Shown here: positions 20,986-30,936 of the stretch, piece after piece
Layout of the letters: the number at the start of each line of letters is the position of its first letter
How positions within the stretch are numbered: position 1 is the first letter of the stretch
Assembly (NCBI GenBank): GCA_050084515.1
Contig: CM114275.1
Location: forward strand, 7,502,001-7,566,000
Origin: Blasia pusilla
Lineage: Eukaryota > Marchantiophyta > Marchantiopsida > Blasiales
Direction: 5' to 3'
DNA length: 64,000 nucleotides
Notes under the pieces: model-generated
The model's database searches: none
What the model was told of the DNA's origin: nothing
Seen by the model: the letters and a program-made list of their open reading frames with translations, nothing else
Position numbers and translations under genes: made by a program

Positions 20986-22034
20986 TTTCGGGTGTTGGAT
21001 CTCTTTGGAGGGATCAACACTGGGTTTGTTGTTGTTTTGCAAGCAAGAGAACACGTGCAGCAATACCTATATGTGGAGATTGATGATGTTGCAAGGCGTG
21101 CTTCAGTTCATCACGTGGCGCAGCTTACGCCTCCACTTTCCTGACTTGTTGTCTGCGTTCGCCATCTAGGGTTACCAGAGTTCCCTACCGAGGGACATTT
21201 CATTTTTGGGGGCGCGGGACTTGGAGCGGGTATGGACCATAGACTTGGTCATTGCTGGTTGGCCGTGTCAGGGCCAATCGAGTATTGGACGAGGTAGTGG
21301 GTTAGCTAACACTTGGTCTAGGTTGTTTTGGGAAATGATGCGGATCTTGCAATATTTACCAGAGCATCACCCTCATTCTCCATCATACATTCCGGAGAAT
21401 GTACCAATTTTGGGCGATTTGAGGTCCCGCGTGGTGACGAGTGCACACCAGGTTAGCGCATGTGAGAAAATAGAAAGTGACGAAATCATTGAAATCTTTA
21501 CAAAACTTAGAGATACAAAGTGGCCTAGTCCGTCCGTGCGCTCACAGAAGAGCTTCGATGGAACCTGAACTGGGAGATAACTCGACTTACGAGAATACGC
21601 TACCGCTGCGGCTCCCGACTATTTGACTACTCGGGAAAACTAGGGTTAGATAAACCTAGTAATGCTACTCCGTAAACCACCTACGTCATATTACTATGAC
21701 TCCTTTGACATCTAAGTCGGAACCATCGATCCAGGCTTCTCCTCATAAAAGGGGGCCGATCAGATCAATGGTGCTCAGAGGAGTGGATGTTGAGAATCCA
21801 ACATCGCATGGATCGGCCGAGCAGTATTGTTAGATGCGGCGAGTGTAGGTTCTAGAGCACACCGCCCGCGTCTTTGGTGGACCAACTTGGTGCCACACGA
21901 GGTGTTACGGAGGGCATATGCGCAAGTGGAACGCCCCTCCGATTTGTTGGTGGATTCCATTGTAGTCGTCAATCACAGGCAGTGAGGCACGATGATCGAT
22001 CGTCGTTGTCTGTGGTCAACAGGATTGGCATGCC
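20986..22034 (+). pseudogene. Retroelement C5-cytosine methyltransferase, motifs I-VIII
   Basis: From about 20986 one reading gives RVLDLFGGINTG (motif I, AdoMet loop) and YLYVEIDDVARR (motif II). After a frame change it reads GPIDLV-like TIDLVIAGWPCQGQ (motif IV with the catalytic Cys, 21256-21273), SRLFWEMMRIL and IPENVPILGD (motif VI, 21394-21408). The solo LTR 21461-21803 then interrupts, and the frame resumes with VGSRAHRPRLWWTNL (motif VIII, about 21845-21885). The order and the AHR.R..W block resemble DNMT3/DRM-like enzymes more than DNMT1 or CMT. Such enzymes transfer a methyl group from AdoMet to C5 of cytosine. Motifs IX-X are past Copia-B at 27001-27290. Several stops and frame changes make this copy inactive. 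Confidence 0.85.
21461..21803 (-). mobile_element. Copia-A solo LTR
   Basis: A TGTGAGAAAAT start and GAATCCAACA end give a 343-bp copy of the Copia-A LTR, with flanks GCGCA (21456-21460) and TCGCA (21804-21808), a 5-bp duplication with one change. It sits between methyltransferase motifs VI and VIII. The strand is given by LTR orientation. Confidence 0.9.
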
Positions 22035-22346
22035 TATAGAAGATTGAGTTACAATCAAACTTATGAGATACCTGAACTGCTACATTTGGTACTTACACGA
22101 AGTAGGGAAGCTTAATCTTGGTTAGCCAGTTAAGCGCGATCATCTTAACTAGGGTTAGTTAATCACAATTAGTCTAACTTGAGACTATGGTTAAGGTTAG
22201 GGTTAGGGTTTCTTGTATATACCCTATATAATTGAGAAGGGGACCAGCCTCCACTCATTCTCTCATTGCAAATTTTGTTCTCTGTGGTGGTGTGTGAGTG
22301 TGAGAGTCGTTTTCCATCAATTATGCTTCTTTAGAAGTTTTCCACA
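22035..22346 (+). repeat. Copia-B 5' LTR with telomere-like block
   Basis: 312 bp, ending TTTTCCACA. About 22191-22212 reads TTAAGGTTAGGGTTAGGG, a short telomere-like run that the 3' LTR (near 26845-26865) shares in diverged form. A CCCTATATAATTGAG block (about 22223-22237) may contain the TATA element. Confidence 0.9.
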
Positions 22347-22358
22347 TGGTATTAGAGC
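22347..22358 (+). other. Copia-B primer-binding site
   Basis: TGGTATTAGAGC directly follows the LTR. It differs by one base from the common TGGTATCAGAGC. Confidence 0.9.
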
Positions 22359-22549
22359 GATAGGTGAACATCACTTGAAATTCTTGGTGTTTGAGGAGAG
22401 AAGAGAGGCAAGAGAAGGCACAATTTCAGTTTGGGAGAAGGAAATTTTGTTCAGAGCTCAGTGGGTGTAGATTTCAGGTGGAGCTTTAACAGTGATAAAA
22501 CTTTGGAGGTGTTTTGAAAGGCTTTCCCGGTCGATTTAGCCATCTGGGT

Positions 22550-23470
22550 CCGCAATGGCTAGAACGATGTTGAAATTATGAGTGAAATCATTCGTCATGG
22601 AGTATCCCTTAGCAGCAATCATAGGCGAGAAGCTAGATAAGCATAATTACAATGTCTAGAAGTTTTGCATGAAATAATTTCTCATGGGTCAAGAACTATG
22701 GGAGCTTGTCACAGGTGATGAGGCCAAGCCAAAAGATGACTCAAGAGACTTGAATGTTTGCGCTTGGAATAAATGCGCAAGGCAAGTAATCCATTACATT
22801 TCAATAACGATCACTTCGCCAATGATAGATTCACATTCAAGATGTTGATACTCCGAAGGAGGCCTGGAATGTATTGGAAAAGTTGTTCCAAACATCTACA
22901 AAGCCAGAAAGATTCAATTGAAACAACAATTGAACGAAGTGAGAAAAGGATCACAGAGCATCAATGATTATATTTTGAGTATCAGACATATTGTTGATAA
23001 GTTAAATGGCATTGGAGTGACAATAAAAGATGATGATCTAATTTTGTTCACTCTTCAAGGCCTTCCAAAGGATTACAAGTCCTTTGAGACTTCTATCTCT
23101 GTGAGAGAGAAGTATCCAACCTTTCAAGACTTAGTCACACTGTTGATCAGTGGAGAGATGCGCCTAGTAGGCAAGGGTAGCTCGTCTAGTCTGCAATCTG
23201 GAGCGCTATTTGAAGGTTATGGATCAAACAGAGGCAAGGGTCGTGGCAGAAGCTTCCGTGGTCGTGGTGGATATCAAGCATATGGAGGAAGAGGCACTCA
23301 ATATAACGTCACTCAATCAACTACGAACTAGTACCAAACACAATCATAAGGTGGTGATGGTGGAAACCGTTGGGGTTGAGGTCAGCAGTAGAGGGTCCTT
23401 GGATCTTGCAATTATTGGGGGACAAAGGGTCACTATGCAAAGTTTTGTTTCAAGAAGAAGCCAGATATGA
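22550..23470 (+). pseudogene. Copia-B gag
   Basis: Downstream of the primer site, coding is visible in pieces. One is LSSIS-like leader coding to MEYPLAAIIGEKLD. The best is 22918-23331, with NEVRKGSQSINDYILSIRH, LILFTLQGLPKDYKSF and a Gly/Arg-rich tail (GRGRSFRGRGGYQAYGGRG), typical of UBN2-type copia gag. A TAG at about 23329 and a frame change precede the protease. No complete zinc knuckle is readable in one frame. Confidence 0.8.
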
Positions 23471-23559
23471 GAACAGGAGCCTTATAGCAACAAAATTATG
23501 TGGAGCAACGACACTAAGAGCAGTACCAAGATCAAAAAAATTCACAAACGGAGAATCTC

Positions 23560-24060
23560 TTGGTCACGACTCATCATATGGAAGCAATGGTCAAGAAAGA
23601 CTCGACAGCAGATTGGTACATTGACTCTGGTGCATCAAATCACATGAGATCACAAGCTAAATGGTTCAATAGTTTGGAGCTGGTGAAAGATCTTGCAATT
23701 GTGCTCACAGGAGATGACACTCAACATCATATCATGCATACCAGTAAAGTTCCAATGGCATTAGATGGTCTTTGTGCTCTTGGAAATGTTCTCTATGTTC
23801 CTACCATTGCAAGAAACCTGATCTCTGTAGGACAGATAAAAGAACAAGGTTATCAAGTGAAGTTTAATGCAGATGGTTGTTTCATTGAAATAATGGATGA
23901 CAAGACTACGATAACCAAAGGAACTAGATCTGGCAGAATGTTCAAATTAGATGTTTCTATGCCTCAGATTGAAACAGCAATGTATGGTCAAACCGACCAA
24001 CAAGTCACAGATCTAAATATGAGGCATAAAATAATTGGACATATGAATCTTCAAAGATAA
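23560..24060 (+). pseudogene. Copia-B protease and pre-integrase
   Basis: DWYIDSGASNHM (about 23614-23650) is the copia protease active site. It is followed by a typical NVLYVPTIARNLISVGQIKEQG block and the GAG-pre-integrase start (LNMRHKIIGHMNLQR) before a TAA at 24058. Coding continues past it with LEVCSACQFGKQARFPF. Confidence 0.85.
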
Positions 24061-24758
24061 AAAATTCTTTCATCATCTAATATAGTAATAGGACTCCCTA
24101 AATTAGCGAGTCCTGCTACGTTAGAGGTATGTTCTGCTTGCCAATTTGGAAAACAAGCTAGATTTCCTTTTCCCAAGCAAGATAGAAGAGCATCCAAGAT
24201 ATTGGAGTTGATCCACAATGATATGTGGAAAGCATCACACATAGCCTTAGTGGTTGCTAGTACTTTGTTTCATTTATTGATGACTTCTCTAGGTATATAT
24301 GGGTATACTTTTTGAAAGCCAAGTTAGAGATATTCTCAGTGTTCCAAACATTCAGAGTTCTAGTAGAGAAGCAGATTGGAGAAAATATTCTGAAATTGTG
24401 TTGTGATGGAGGAGGAGAGTATCTTTCAACAGAGGTTGATAACTATTTATGTCAGAATGGCATCCAACGTCAAGTGACTTGCTGTTACACTACACAAAAA
24501 AATGGAGTGGCTGAGAGGAAGAATGGACATTTAGTTGAAGTGGCACGAGCTATGTTGAATGAGAAGAATATGCCTAAGGTGTATTGGGCAGAGGCTGTAG
24601 CATGTGTAGTCTTCTTAATCAACCGAACTCCAACAGCAAGAGTTCATGATAAAACTCCATTCAAAATCTTCACAGGAAGTAAACCTGATTTTTCCTTCTT
24701 GAAAGTATTTGGCTGTATTTGTTATGTTGAGAATGTAGCACTTATACTCCCTTGTTAG
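24061..24758 (+). pseudogene. Copia-B integrase
   Basis: After VCSACQFGKQARF (zinc-binding cysteines) come IHNDMWK and, in a second frame, LKLCCDGGGEYLS and TTQKNGVAERKNGHLVEVAR, the D and E parts of the catalytic core, then INRTPTARVHDKTPF and FKIFTGSKPDFSFLKVFGC. Frame breaks lie near 24245-24312 and after 24758. Confidence 0.85.
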
Positions 24759-25139
24759 GCAACTTATTATTAGTCGCGATGTTATCTTTGATGAGCTAAA
24801 GTCATGGTATGCTCCATCTGAGCCTATTCCATCTCTAAACTCGTCTGTTGAGGGGAAGAATATGACCCTAAACCAACATACATTATCTTCAACTTCCCCA
24901 AGTTCTAGTGCACAATTAGGAGAGGTCCTAGATTCATCAGTTAAATTTGTGAGTGCATGGATGGAAAGAGTACGTATTCAGTCTGTTGATACTAGTCAAA
25001 GCTCGAGTCAGGTGTCAGAGGCATCTACCTCTGAATAATAACTTCATAGATCAAGTAGAGTGACACATCCACTTCATAGATTCATAAATGAAGGTTTCCT
25101 TGCGAGACATCATGCATATATGATGACTACCTTATTAAG

Positions 25140-26302
25140 AACAGGAGCCGAGTTGTTTTGAAGAAGTTGCAAGTAAAGTCGAATGGATTGAAGCTATGGA
25201 GGAAGAGCTTGCTGCATTAAGAGATCAACAGACATGGAAGTTGGTTGATATACCTTCTGGTAAGGAAGCTATTGGTTGCAAATGGATTTGCAAAATCAAG
25301 CGCAATGAAGATGGTACAATTAATAGATACAAAGCGAGATTGATGGCTAAGGGTTATGTAGAACAATATGGCATCAATTATAAGGAAATATTTAGCGTTG
25401 TTGTAAAGATGGCGACTATGAGAACAGTGGTTGCAATTACAGTAAGTAAGAAGTGGAGATTATATCACATGAACGTCAAGAATGCCTTCTTGAATGAAGA
25501 TCTATACGAGGAGGTACATATGACTCAACCACTTGGATACAAGCATCTCAAGTTTCCATTTCGCGTATGTAGGTTGAAAAAATCTATATACGGGCTCAAA
25601 CAAGCTCCAAGAGCTTCGTATGACAAGATTACATACGTCCCACAAGAGTTGGGTTTTAGGGTATGTGATTCTGACTCCTCGTTTTATGTCTTGAGAGTAA
25701 AAGATCATACGATTCTCATTGTATTGTATGTTGACAATCTCCTGATTATTGGGAGTATTGAAGAAATGGTAAAACAAGTCAAGCTTAAATTACAAGCAGA
25801 ATTTGATACGAAGGACTTGGGAGAACTTAAGTACTTCCTTATTATTGAGTTTATCAAGCTTGGAGAGAGCATGTGGTTACTACAACGACAATATGCTCTT
25901 CATATATTTTCAAAATATAGTATGACGGCTTGTAAGCCAATTTCTACACTGTTGGACCAGAGTGTGAAGCTAAGAGTGGATGAAGGAGAGTTGCTTGCAG
26001 ATTCTAATATATACATGCGCATGGTTGGAAGTTTGATCTATCTAACTATAACCAGACCAGATTTGAGCTATGTTGTTGGCCTAGTGAGCCAGTTTATGCA
26101 AGCACCTCGAAAACCTCACCTTGATGCTGTGAGGACGATTATGCGGTATGTAAAATTATCTATTCAATTCGGGCTTCAATTTGAACCTTCTTTGAGTTTT
26201 CAATTACGTGGATTCACAGATGTTAATTGGGCAAGAAGCGTGTCTGGTCGACACTCCACATCTGGTTATTCATTTACTTTGGGAAGCGCAACTATAAGTT
26301 GA
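25140..26302 (+). pseudogene. Copia-B reverse transcriptase
   Basis: Open from 25196 to 26302: EEELAALRDQQTWKLVDIP, KARLMAKGYVEQYGINYKE, MNVKNAFLNEDLYEEVHM, YGLKQAPRASY and VLYVDNLLIIG. The catalytic YVDD reads YVDN (GAC to AAC), and the first catalytic Asp is also Asn (MNVKNAFLN instead of D.KNAFLN), so the enzyme would be dead even though the frame is long. RNase H begins at the end with FTDVNWARSVSGRHSTSGY. Confidence 0.9.
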
Positions 26303-26701
26303 GCTTCAAAGAAGCAACCTACAATTGCTATATCTTCAACAGAGGCTGAGTAAAGAGGAGCAACCAATGCAGTATGTGAGGCGATGTGGCTTCATCGATT
26401 ACTTGTTGAGATTGGTGTTAGTAACTTAGGACCTAGTGTAATGTATGCAGACAATATTAGTAGCATCAAGCTTGCTAATAACCCTGTGTTTCATGCTCGT
26501 ACAAAGCATGTTGAGGTGCACTATCATTTTATCAGAGAGAAAGTGCTTTCTGGAGAAATTGATCTTGCGTATATAGGTACAGATCAGAAAATTGCTGATA
26601 TCTTTATAAAAGCATTGTCTAGAGATAAGTTTGAGATGTTCAAAAAGAATTTAGGCGTTAGAGATATGGATATGAGCTTGAGGGGGAGTAATGAAGACTG
26701 A
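26303..26701 (+). pseudogene. Copia-B RNase H C-terminal part
   Basis: A TGA (26300-26302) in place of Trp and a TAA-type stop at STEAE interrupt the domain. It then continues as VMYADNISSIKLANN, ARTKHVEVHYHFIREK and ADIFIKALSRDKF, the canonical copia tail, up to the polypurine tract. Confidence 0.85.
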
Positions 26702-27000
26702 GTTACAATCAAGCTCATAAGATACCTGAATTGCTACATTTGGTACTCACACGAAGTAGGGAAGCTTAATCTTGGTTAGTCAGTTAAGTGCGATTATCTT
26801 AACTAGGGTTACTTAATCACAATTAGTCTAACTCGAGACTATGGTTAAGGTTAGGTTTAGGGTTGCTTGTACATACCCTATATAATTGAGAAAGGGACCA
26901 TCCTCCACTCATTATCTCATTGCAAATTTTGTTCTCTATGGTGGTGTGTGAGTGTGAGAGTCGTTTCCCATCAGCTATGCTTCTTTAGCAGTTTTCCACA
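26689..27000 (+). repeat. Copia-B 3' LTR
   Basis: It has the same length (312 bp) and ends as the 5' LTR; scattered point differences give some age to the insertion. Confidence 0.9.
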
Positions 27001-27510
27001 ATGCCACAGGCAGCCTTTTCCACATTGGTGAGTTTTCCCGCCTCCTATGCATTCAAGGAGGCCGGACGTGACTTGGTTTGGGATGACCTAGTACAGAGGT
27101 TGGTGGAGCCCAACGCTGATGAGGAAGAGCGAGCGATGCCCCATAGGAGTGATGGCAGTACTGTCACTATTAGATGCATCAAGACGTCATGTCTTGGGTC
27201 AGGCGATGGACCTGAACTGCTTGACATGGATTTTCAGCTTAGGAGTAGTTGAGCAGCATCGTTTGAAGATGCTACAGATCACAACTATTGCGTTGGTGAG
27301 CCCCATGCCTACCAAGACGGTTAAGACAGTGGCTGGGGGCGAGATCCAAAGAGATCGACACACCGGGGGTGATCGGGAGAGACACCCTTGGACTTCTTGG
27401 GTTGTTTTGCAGGTACACCAAGAGATGGTAGCCACAGCATTGAGTGTAGTTCCGGGTATTGCAGATGCAGATGAGAGTTCTATTGTTCAAGATGGGGTTG
27501 CACCATAGCA
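27001..27510 (+). pseudogene. Methyltransferase motifs IX-X (copy 1 continued)
   Basis: The frame resumes after Copia-B with MPQAAFSTLVSFPASYAF and LVWDDLVQRLVEPNADEEERAM. It then shifts to DASRRHVLGQAMDLNCLTWI (27171-27230), which fits C5-methyltransferase motif X (a helix with R..LGxA/S, closing the AdoMet pocket). Copy 3 ends with the matching LPTFVSFPSSHAYREGG. A short tail leads towards RT, but the first half of the RT is missing in this copy, so the methyltransferase-RT junction near 27507-27540 is probably a deletion. Confidence 0.75.
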
Positions 27511-27539
27511 ACCACCTACACTCGTTTTTGTCATGGATA

Positions 27540-28360
27540 GGATCTTGGTAGGTCTAGATTTTGCTAGGTGTTATATTAATAACATCGTAGTTTTTAGGGC
27601 CACGGTTGAGGAGCATGAGCGACATCTAGAGGAGGTGTTTCGACGATTGCAGTTACATGGGATGAAGCTACATCCAGGAAAGTGCAAGCTCTTCTACGAG
27701 TAGATTGAGTACTTGGGTCATACGACATACCCAAGGCGCCTTGGTGTGCAGCAGACAAAAGTAGAGGCTATTTCACGCATTCCACGCCCTACAGATGTGA
27801 GTCCAGTTCGTGTATTCATGGGATTGGCGAACTTCTATCGACGGTACATCAAGGATTTCAGTTTGATTGCGAAACCACTAACCTTGTTGACCAAGGTGGA
27901 TCAGGATTGGCACTGCGTGGAAGAGCAGGAGAGAGCATTTCAGCTGCTCAAGGATAGATTGGCGTCCGCGCCCATATTGAGAAGACCAATCAAGGGGCGT
28001 CCTTTCTAGTTACATACCGATTGGAGCATGTTTGGGCTTGGAGCCGTGCTCACCTAGCATGACGATGATGGTAGAGAGTTCATGGTGGCTTACGCTAGTT
28101 GCACGAACAACGTTGCAGCGACGAAGTATAGCTCGTATGAGGATGAGTGCTTGGCTGCAATATGGGTTGTCGCGCATTTTAGATGTTATCTATTCGGAAA
28201 TCCCTTTACCATCATTACTGATTATCAGCCACTTAAGTGGTTGATGGAATCCGACAAGCTTATAGGGAAGCTTGCAAGGTGGGCTCTTTTGTTGCAGGGG
28301 TATGACTTCTAGGTGGTGCATAGACCCAGAACGCTCACCAGGATGCATATGGTTTGAGCC
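27540..28360 (+). pseudogene. DNMT-gypsy copy 1 RT (partial) and RNase H
   Basis: Translation shows the RT after the catalytic box: DFARCYINNIVVF, EEHERHLEEVFRRLQLHGMK, RVFMGLANFYRRYIKDFS. The YIDD box is YINN (both Asp to Asn). RNase H follows: HTDWSMFGLGAVL, YSSYEDECLAAIW, ITDYQPLKWLMESDK. In-frame stops replace Tyr, Gln and Trp codons. The type is Ty3/gypsy by order and by the DYQPLKWL block. Confidence 0.85.
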
Positions 28361-28729
28361 ATAACCCATGATCGAGTCAAAGAGATGCAAGTAGAGCACG
28401 TTGGCATGGTGAGAGTAACGAGGAGTTGGTGCCAGGATGGCACGCGTCAACCTATTTGGGCTTGTTGGCTATGGAGAGCCAGATTGTTGAGACTTCGATG
28501 GCGAGGTCTGATGGAGAGTCCTTCGATCCAGAGGTCGGTGAGGAGACGACATGTGGCCGAGATATTCATGACGATAGAGTAGTCTTGGAGTACCTACCTA
28601 TTGGCATCGTCGCAAGCACACTGGGTGCTAGAGAGCGGGATCGGATCCTACAACGAGCTAGACGATTCCGGTGGGAGGGGACACATGTGTTGCAAGTGTG
28701 GGAGGATGGTAGAGTGCGTGTAGTGCCTC

Positions 28730-29500
28730 ATACTTTGTAGAGAGCATATTTGGTGTGTCATGCCCATGAGGAGTTGGATCATTTTGGAGTGAAGCGGAGG
28801 TACATCTTGCTCCATATTCAGTATTGATGGAGAGGCATGTAGAATGACGTTCAGCAGTTTGTTACCAGATGCATGGTGTGTGATCGAGTCCAAGCATCAT
28901 TCAATGCTCCAAATCCACACTTGCATCCACTTTCGATCATGGTTTTAGGTTATACACGGAGTTTGGATTTTGCAGGACCTTTACCTTTGACGGAGCGCCA
29001 TAGTCGTTATGTGTTGGTGATGGTTGAGCACTTCTCTGAGTGGATAGAGTTGGTTGCATTTTCTGACAAAGCGAGTAAGGCACTAGCGTATGCCTTCCTA
29101 GATTGAGTGTTGAGTCATTACGGCGCACCAGCTGTGGTGTGGATAGACCAGGGTACAGAGTTCCGCGGGAGTTTCAGGCCTTGTGTGATCAAGCAGTGAT
29201 CGACCACCGCCCTACTTCGCAAGATCATCCTAAGACGGATGGACTTGCAGAGCGGGTTGTGAAGACGGTGAAGAGAGGATTACGTAAGTATGGCTTGCAG
29301 AGAGGTCACCTAGGAGATTGGGACCTCCAACTGCCGTGGTTGGCGATGGGATATAGATTCAGCATGCAGATATTCTTAGCATCTTTCTCACCGTACTTGT
29401 TGTTGTAAGGCCGAGAGCCAGATTTAAGTGCGGCCATTCGTCGAGATATGGTGAGGTGTTGAACCTTGATGACCCTAATGTATGGATGCGAGCATGTTCT
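28730..29500 (+). pseudogene. DNMT-gypsy copy 1 integrase
   Basis: The zinc-binding HHCC region (CHAHEELDHFGVKRR and CMVCD, about 28757-28886) precedes the core with SLDFAGPLPLTERHSRYVLV, VVWIDQGTEFRG and HPKTDGLAERVVKTVKRGLR, which give the D, D, E triad. The GPLP and G..ER signatures are of the Ty3/gypsy type. Stops at about 28827, 29105 and 29406 and a frame change near 29180 kill it. It is followed by a short region (AAIRRDMV, about 29420-29570) that I cannot assign. Confidence 0.85.
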
Positions 29501-29639
29501 CAGAGGGCTGAATTATTTCAGAGAGTGATGCCCATGGCATTTGAGAATTTGGCGATTGCGTAGCATCGAGATACATTGAGATATGCGACTATTCACGGGG
29601 TGGTTATCGAACTACTATCCAAAGGTTTCATTAGGGAGA

Positions 29640-29997
29640 CTATGTCTACTTACAGTAGACGGCACCCATGACGTTGGATGTGACTGCATGGTGCACCATC
29701 TTGAGAGTGCATGAGGTTTTGCCATTAGATGTTCTCTTATTGGAGGGACGCGATGGTATGGTTTGGAAGGACCATGTGTGTAACTGTACGCCGTGTCACT
29801 TTTCGAACATTGACGGTAGAGTTGATCCAAGCTTAGCAGTAGTTCCTATAGGCTTGCGATGTATGTTGTGTGGTTCTGCTATGCTAGTCTATGATGGATG
29901 TTCGAGAGGATGGCATATGGCATGTTTGACGCCACCTCTCACTAGGGTTCCTCATGGACGATGGATGTGTCCCAGATATACAAAGTGTAGGTAGTTC
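29640..29997 (+). pseudogene. C-terminal PHD-like finger of DNMT-gypsy
   Basis: After the integrase the frame 29668-29997 reads ILRVHEVLPLDVLLLEGRDG, HVCNCTPCHFSNIDG and then CMLCGSAMLVYDGCSRGWH followed by MACLTPPLTRVPHGRWMCPRY. This is the pattern of a C4HC3 PHD finger (C.2C, C.2C, 4 residues, H.2C, W.C.2C), with the third Cys and the last Cys changed to Tyr (TGT to TAT). PHD fingers read histone tails. Its position after the integrase, where chromoviruses carry a chromodomain, suggests a targeting role. It is a decayed copy, but the motif is unmistakable in spacing. Confidence 0.75.
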
Positions 29998-30163
29998 TAG
30001 ATTCCGACTTGTGTTTGTGATATGGACGACAAGAAGGCGACTATCGATGGGGCCACATAAGCACCCGGCCTTCTTGCTCTTAGCGTACGAGAGATGTATG
30101 TCATGGTAGGTAGGGATAGATGGCTATCTGGAGTTAGAGGGATCTAACCACCAGCTAGGGGGA

Positions 30164-30936
30164 TTGGAGATATTTTGGCACTTCTTGTCTCGTTGTTCGA
30201 ATGCCATGAGTGAGCATGGGATCGTATGTGTTGTGTGTGTATGTTCGATGACAATGATGTATGTTGTGTAGCGATGTGTATGCACATGACAAGTATCACG
30301 TCTTTTAGGATAGATCAGTGAGATCTAGTAAAACTCCTTTGCGAGTAGTGGAGGACAGACTCATGAGGTCGAGGATGACCTGCTGAGGCCCTGAAAAACC
30401 TAAGAAAGTAGGTTTTCCCTTCGTTTCGGCTCATTTGGAGTCATATTGAGAAACTCGCTATTTTAGGTAAGTGCCATTTTGACTATATGGTCAATTTTCT
30501 AGTTTGGGAAGTAACCCTTGACCTCGTACATCATGTCAAGAGCCAAGGAGGTGAATAGAGAGCATAGGTTATCATAGAGAGAGCTTGGGAGAGGGGAGGG
30601 GTATACCTCAAGGAGAGAGAGCTAGAGAGCTCATTCTCTCTTTGTTGAACCTCTTGGCACAAGGTGGCGAAGCTATGGTCCCTTGCCTTGTGAGTGTAAC
30701 CCAAGCCTCTCATTAAGAGAGTGGGTTTGGTTTGACATTGAGAGAGATATGTGAGAGTGCACACATGTGAGAGCTATGGTGTTATGAGAGAGATTTCACC
30801 TTATTTTGATTTGAAATATTTTGGCACTTCTTGTCTCCTTGTTTGGATGCCATGAGTTAGCATGGGATCGTGCGTGTTTATGTGTATGTTTGGTGATAGC
30901 GATGTATGTTGTATAGCAATGTGTATACGTACGACA
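30164..30936 (+). repeat. Direct repeat, possible 3' LTR start of DNMT-gypsy
   Basis: About 125 bp beginning near AGATATTTTGGCACTTCTTG occur at 30164-30290 and again, with changes, at 30812-30936. The first copy follows a purine tract (AGCTAGGGGGAT) about 170 bp after the PHD frame, where a 3' LTR would start. The second abuts the broken end of the ParB/MTase-like copy at 30937. The 520 bp between them have no coding I recognise. The LTR identity is inference. Confidence 0.5.

Larger units (their letters stand above)
22035..27000 (+). mobile_element. Copia-B, full-length Ty1/copia element
   Basis: Two 312-bp LTRs (22035-22346 and 26689-27000) are flanked by a perfect 5-bp duplication ATGCC (22030-22034 and 27001-27005). 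The primer site TGGTATTAGAGC follows the left LTR, and the purine tract GAGGGGGAG (26680-26688) precedes the right one. The LTRs start TA rather than TG and end CA. The element interrupts the DNMT-gypsy methyltransferase between motif VIII and motif IX. The internal genes are gag, protease, integrase, RT and RNase H on the plus strand, all with stops. Confidence 0.95.
13541..30290 (+). mobile_element. DNMT-gypsy copy 1: Ty3/gypsy element with C5-methyltransferase and PHD
   Basis: After removing three later insertions (14926-19845, 21461-21803, 22035-27000), the plus strand reads gag with knuckle, aspartic protease, a linker, a cytosine-C5 methyltransferase domain, RT, RNase H, integrase and a PHD-like finger. 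The order protease-DNMT-RT is fixed by junctions on both sides: copies 2 and 3 repeat the gag-protease-linker order, and copy 3 repeats protease-linker-DNMT. The 5' end is cut by Gypsy-A1 at 13540. A possible 3' LTR begins near 30172. All genes carry stops. Eukaryotic retrotransposons carrying DNMTs were described from dinoflagellates and charophytes (de Mendoza and colleagues, 2018); whether this one belongs to the charophyte type needs a tree. Confidence 0.85.

Noticed and set aside
22191-22212. Telomere or interstitial telomere array
   Set aside because: There are only two to three units, and they are in the same LTR position in both Copia-B LTRs.
27045-27435. Minus-strand frames opposite the methyltransferase tail
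   Set aside because: They are shadows of the plus-strand motif IX-X coding.
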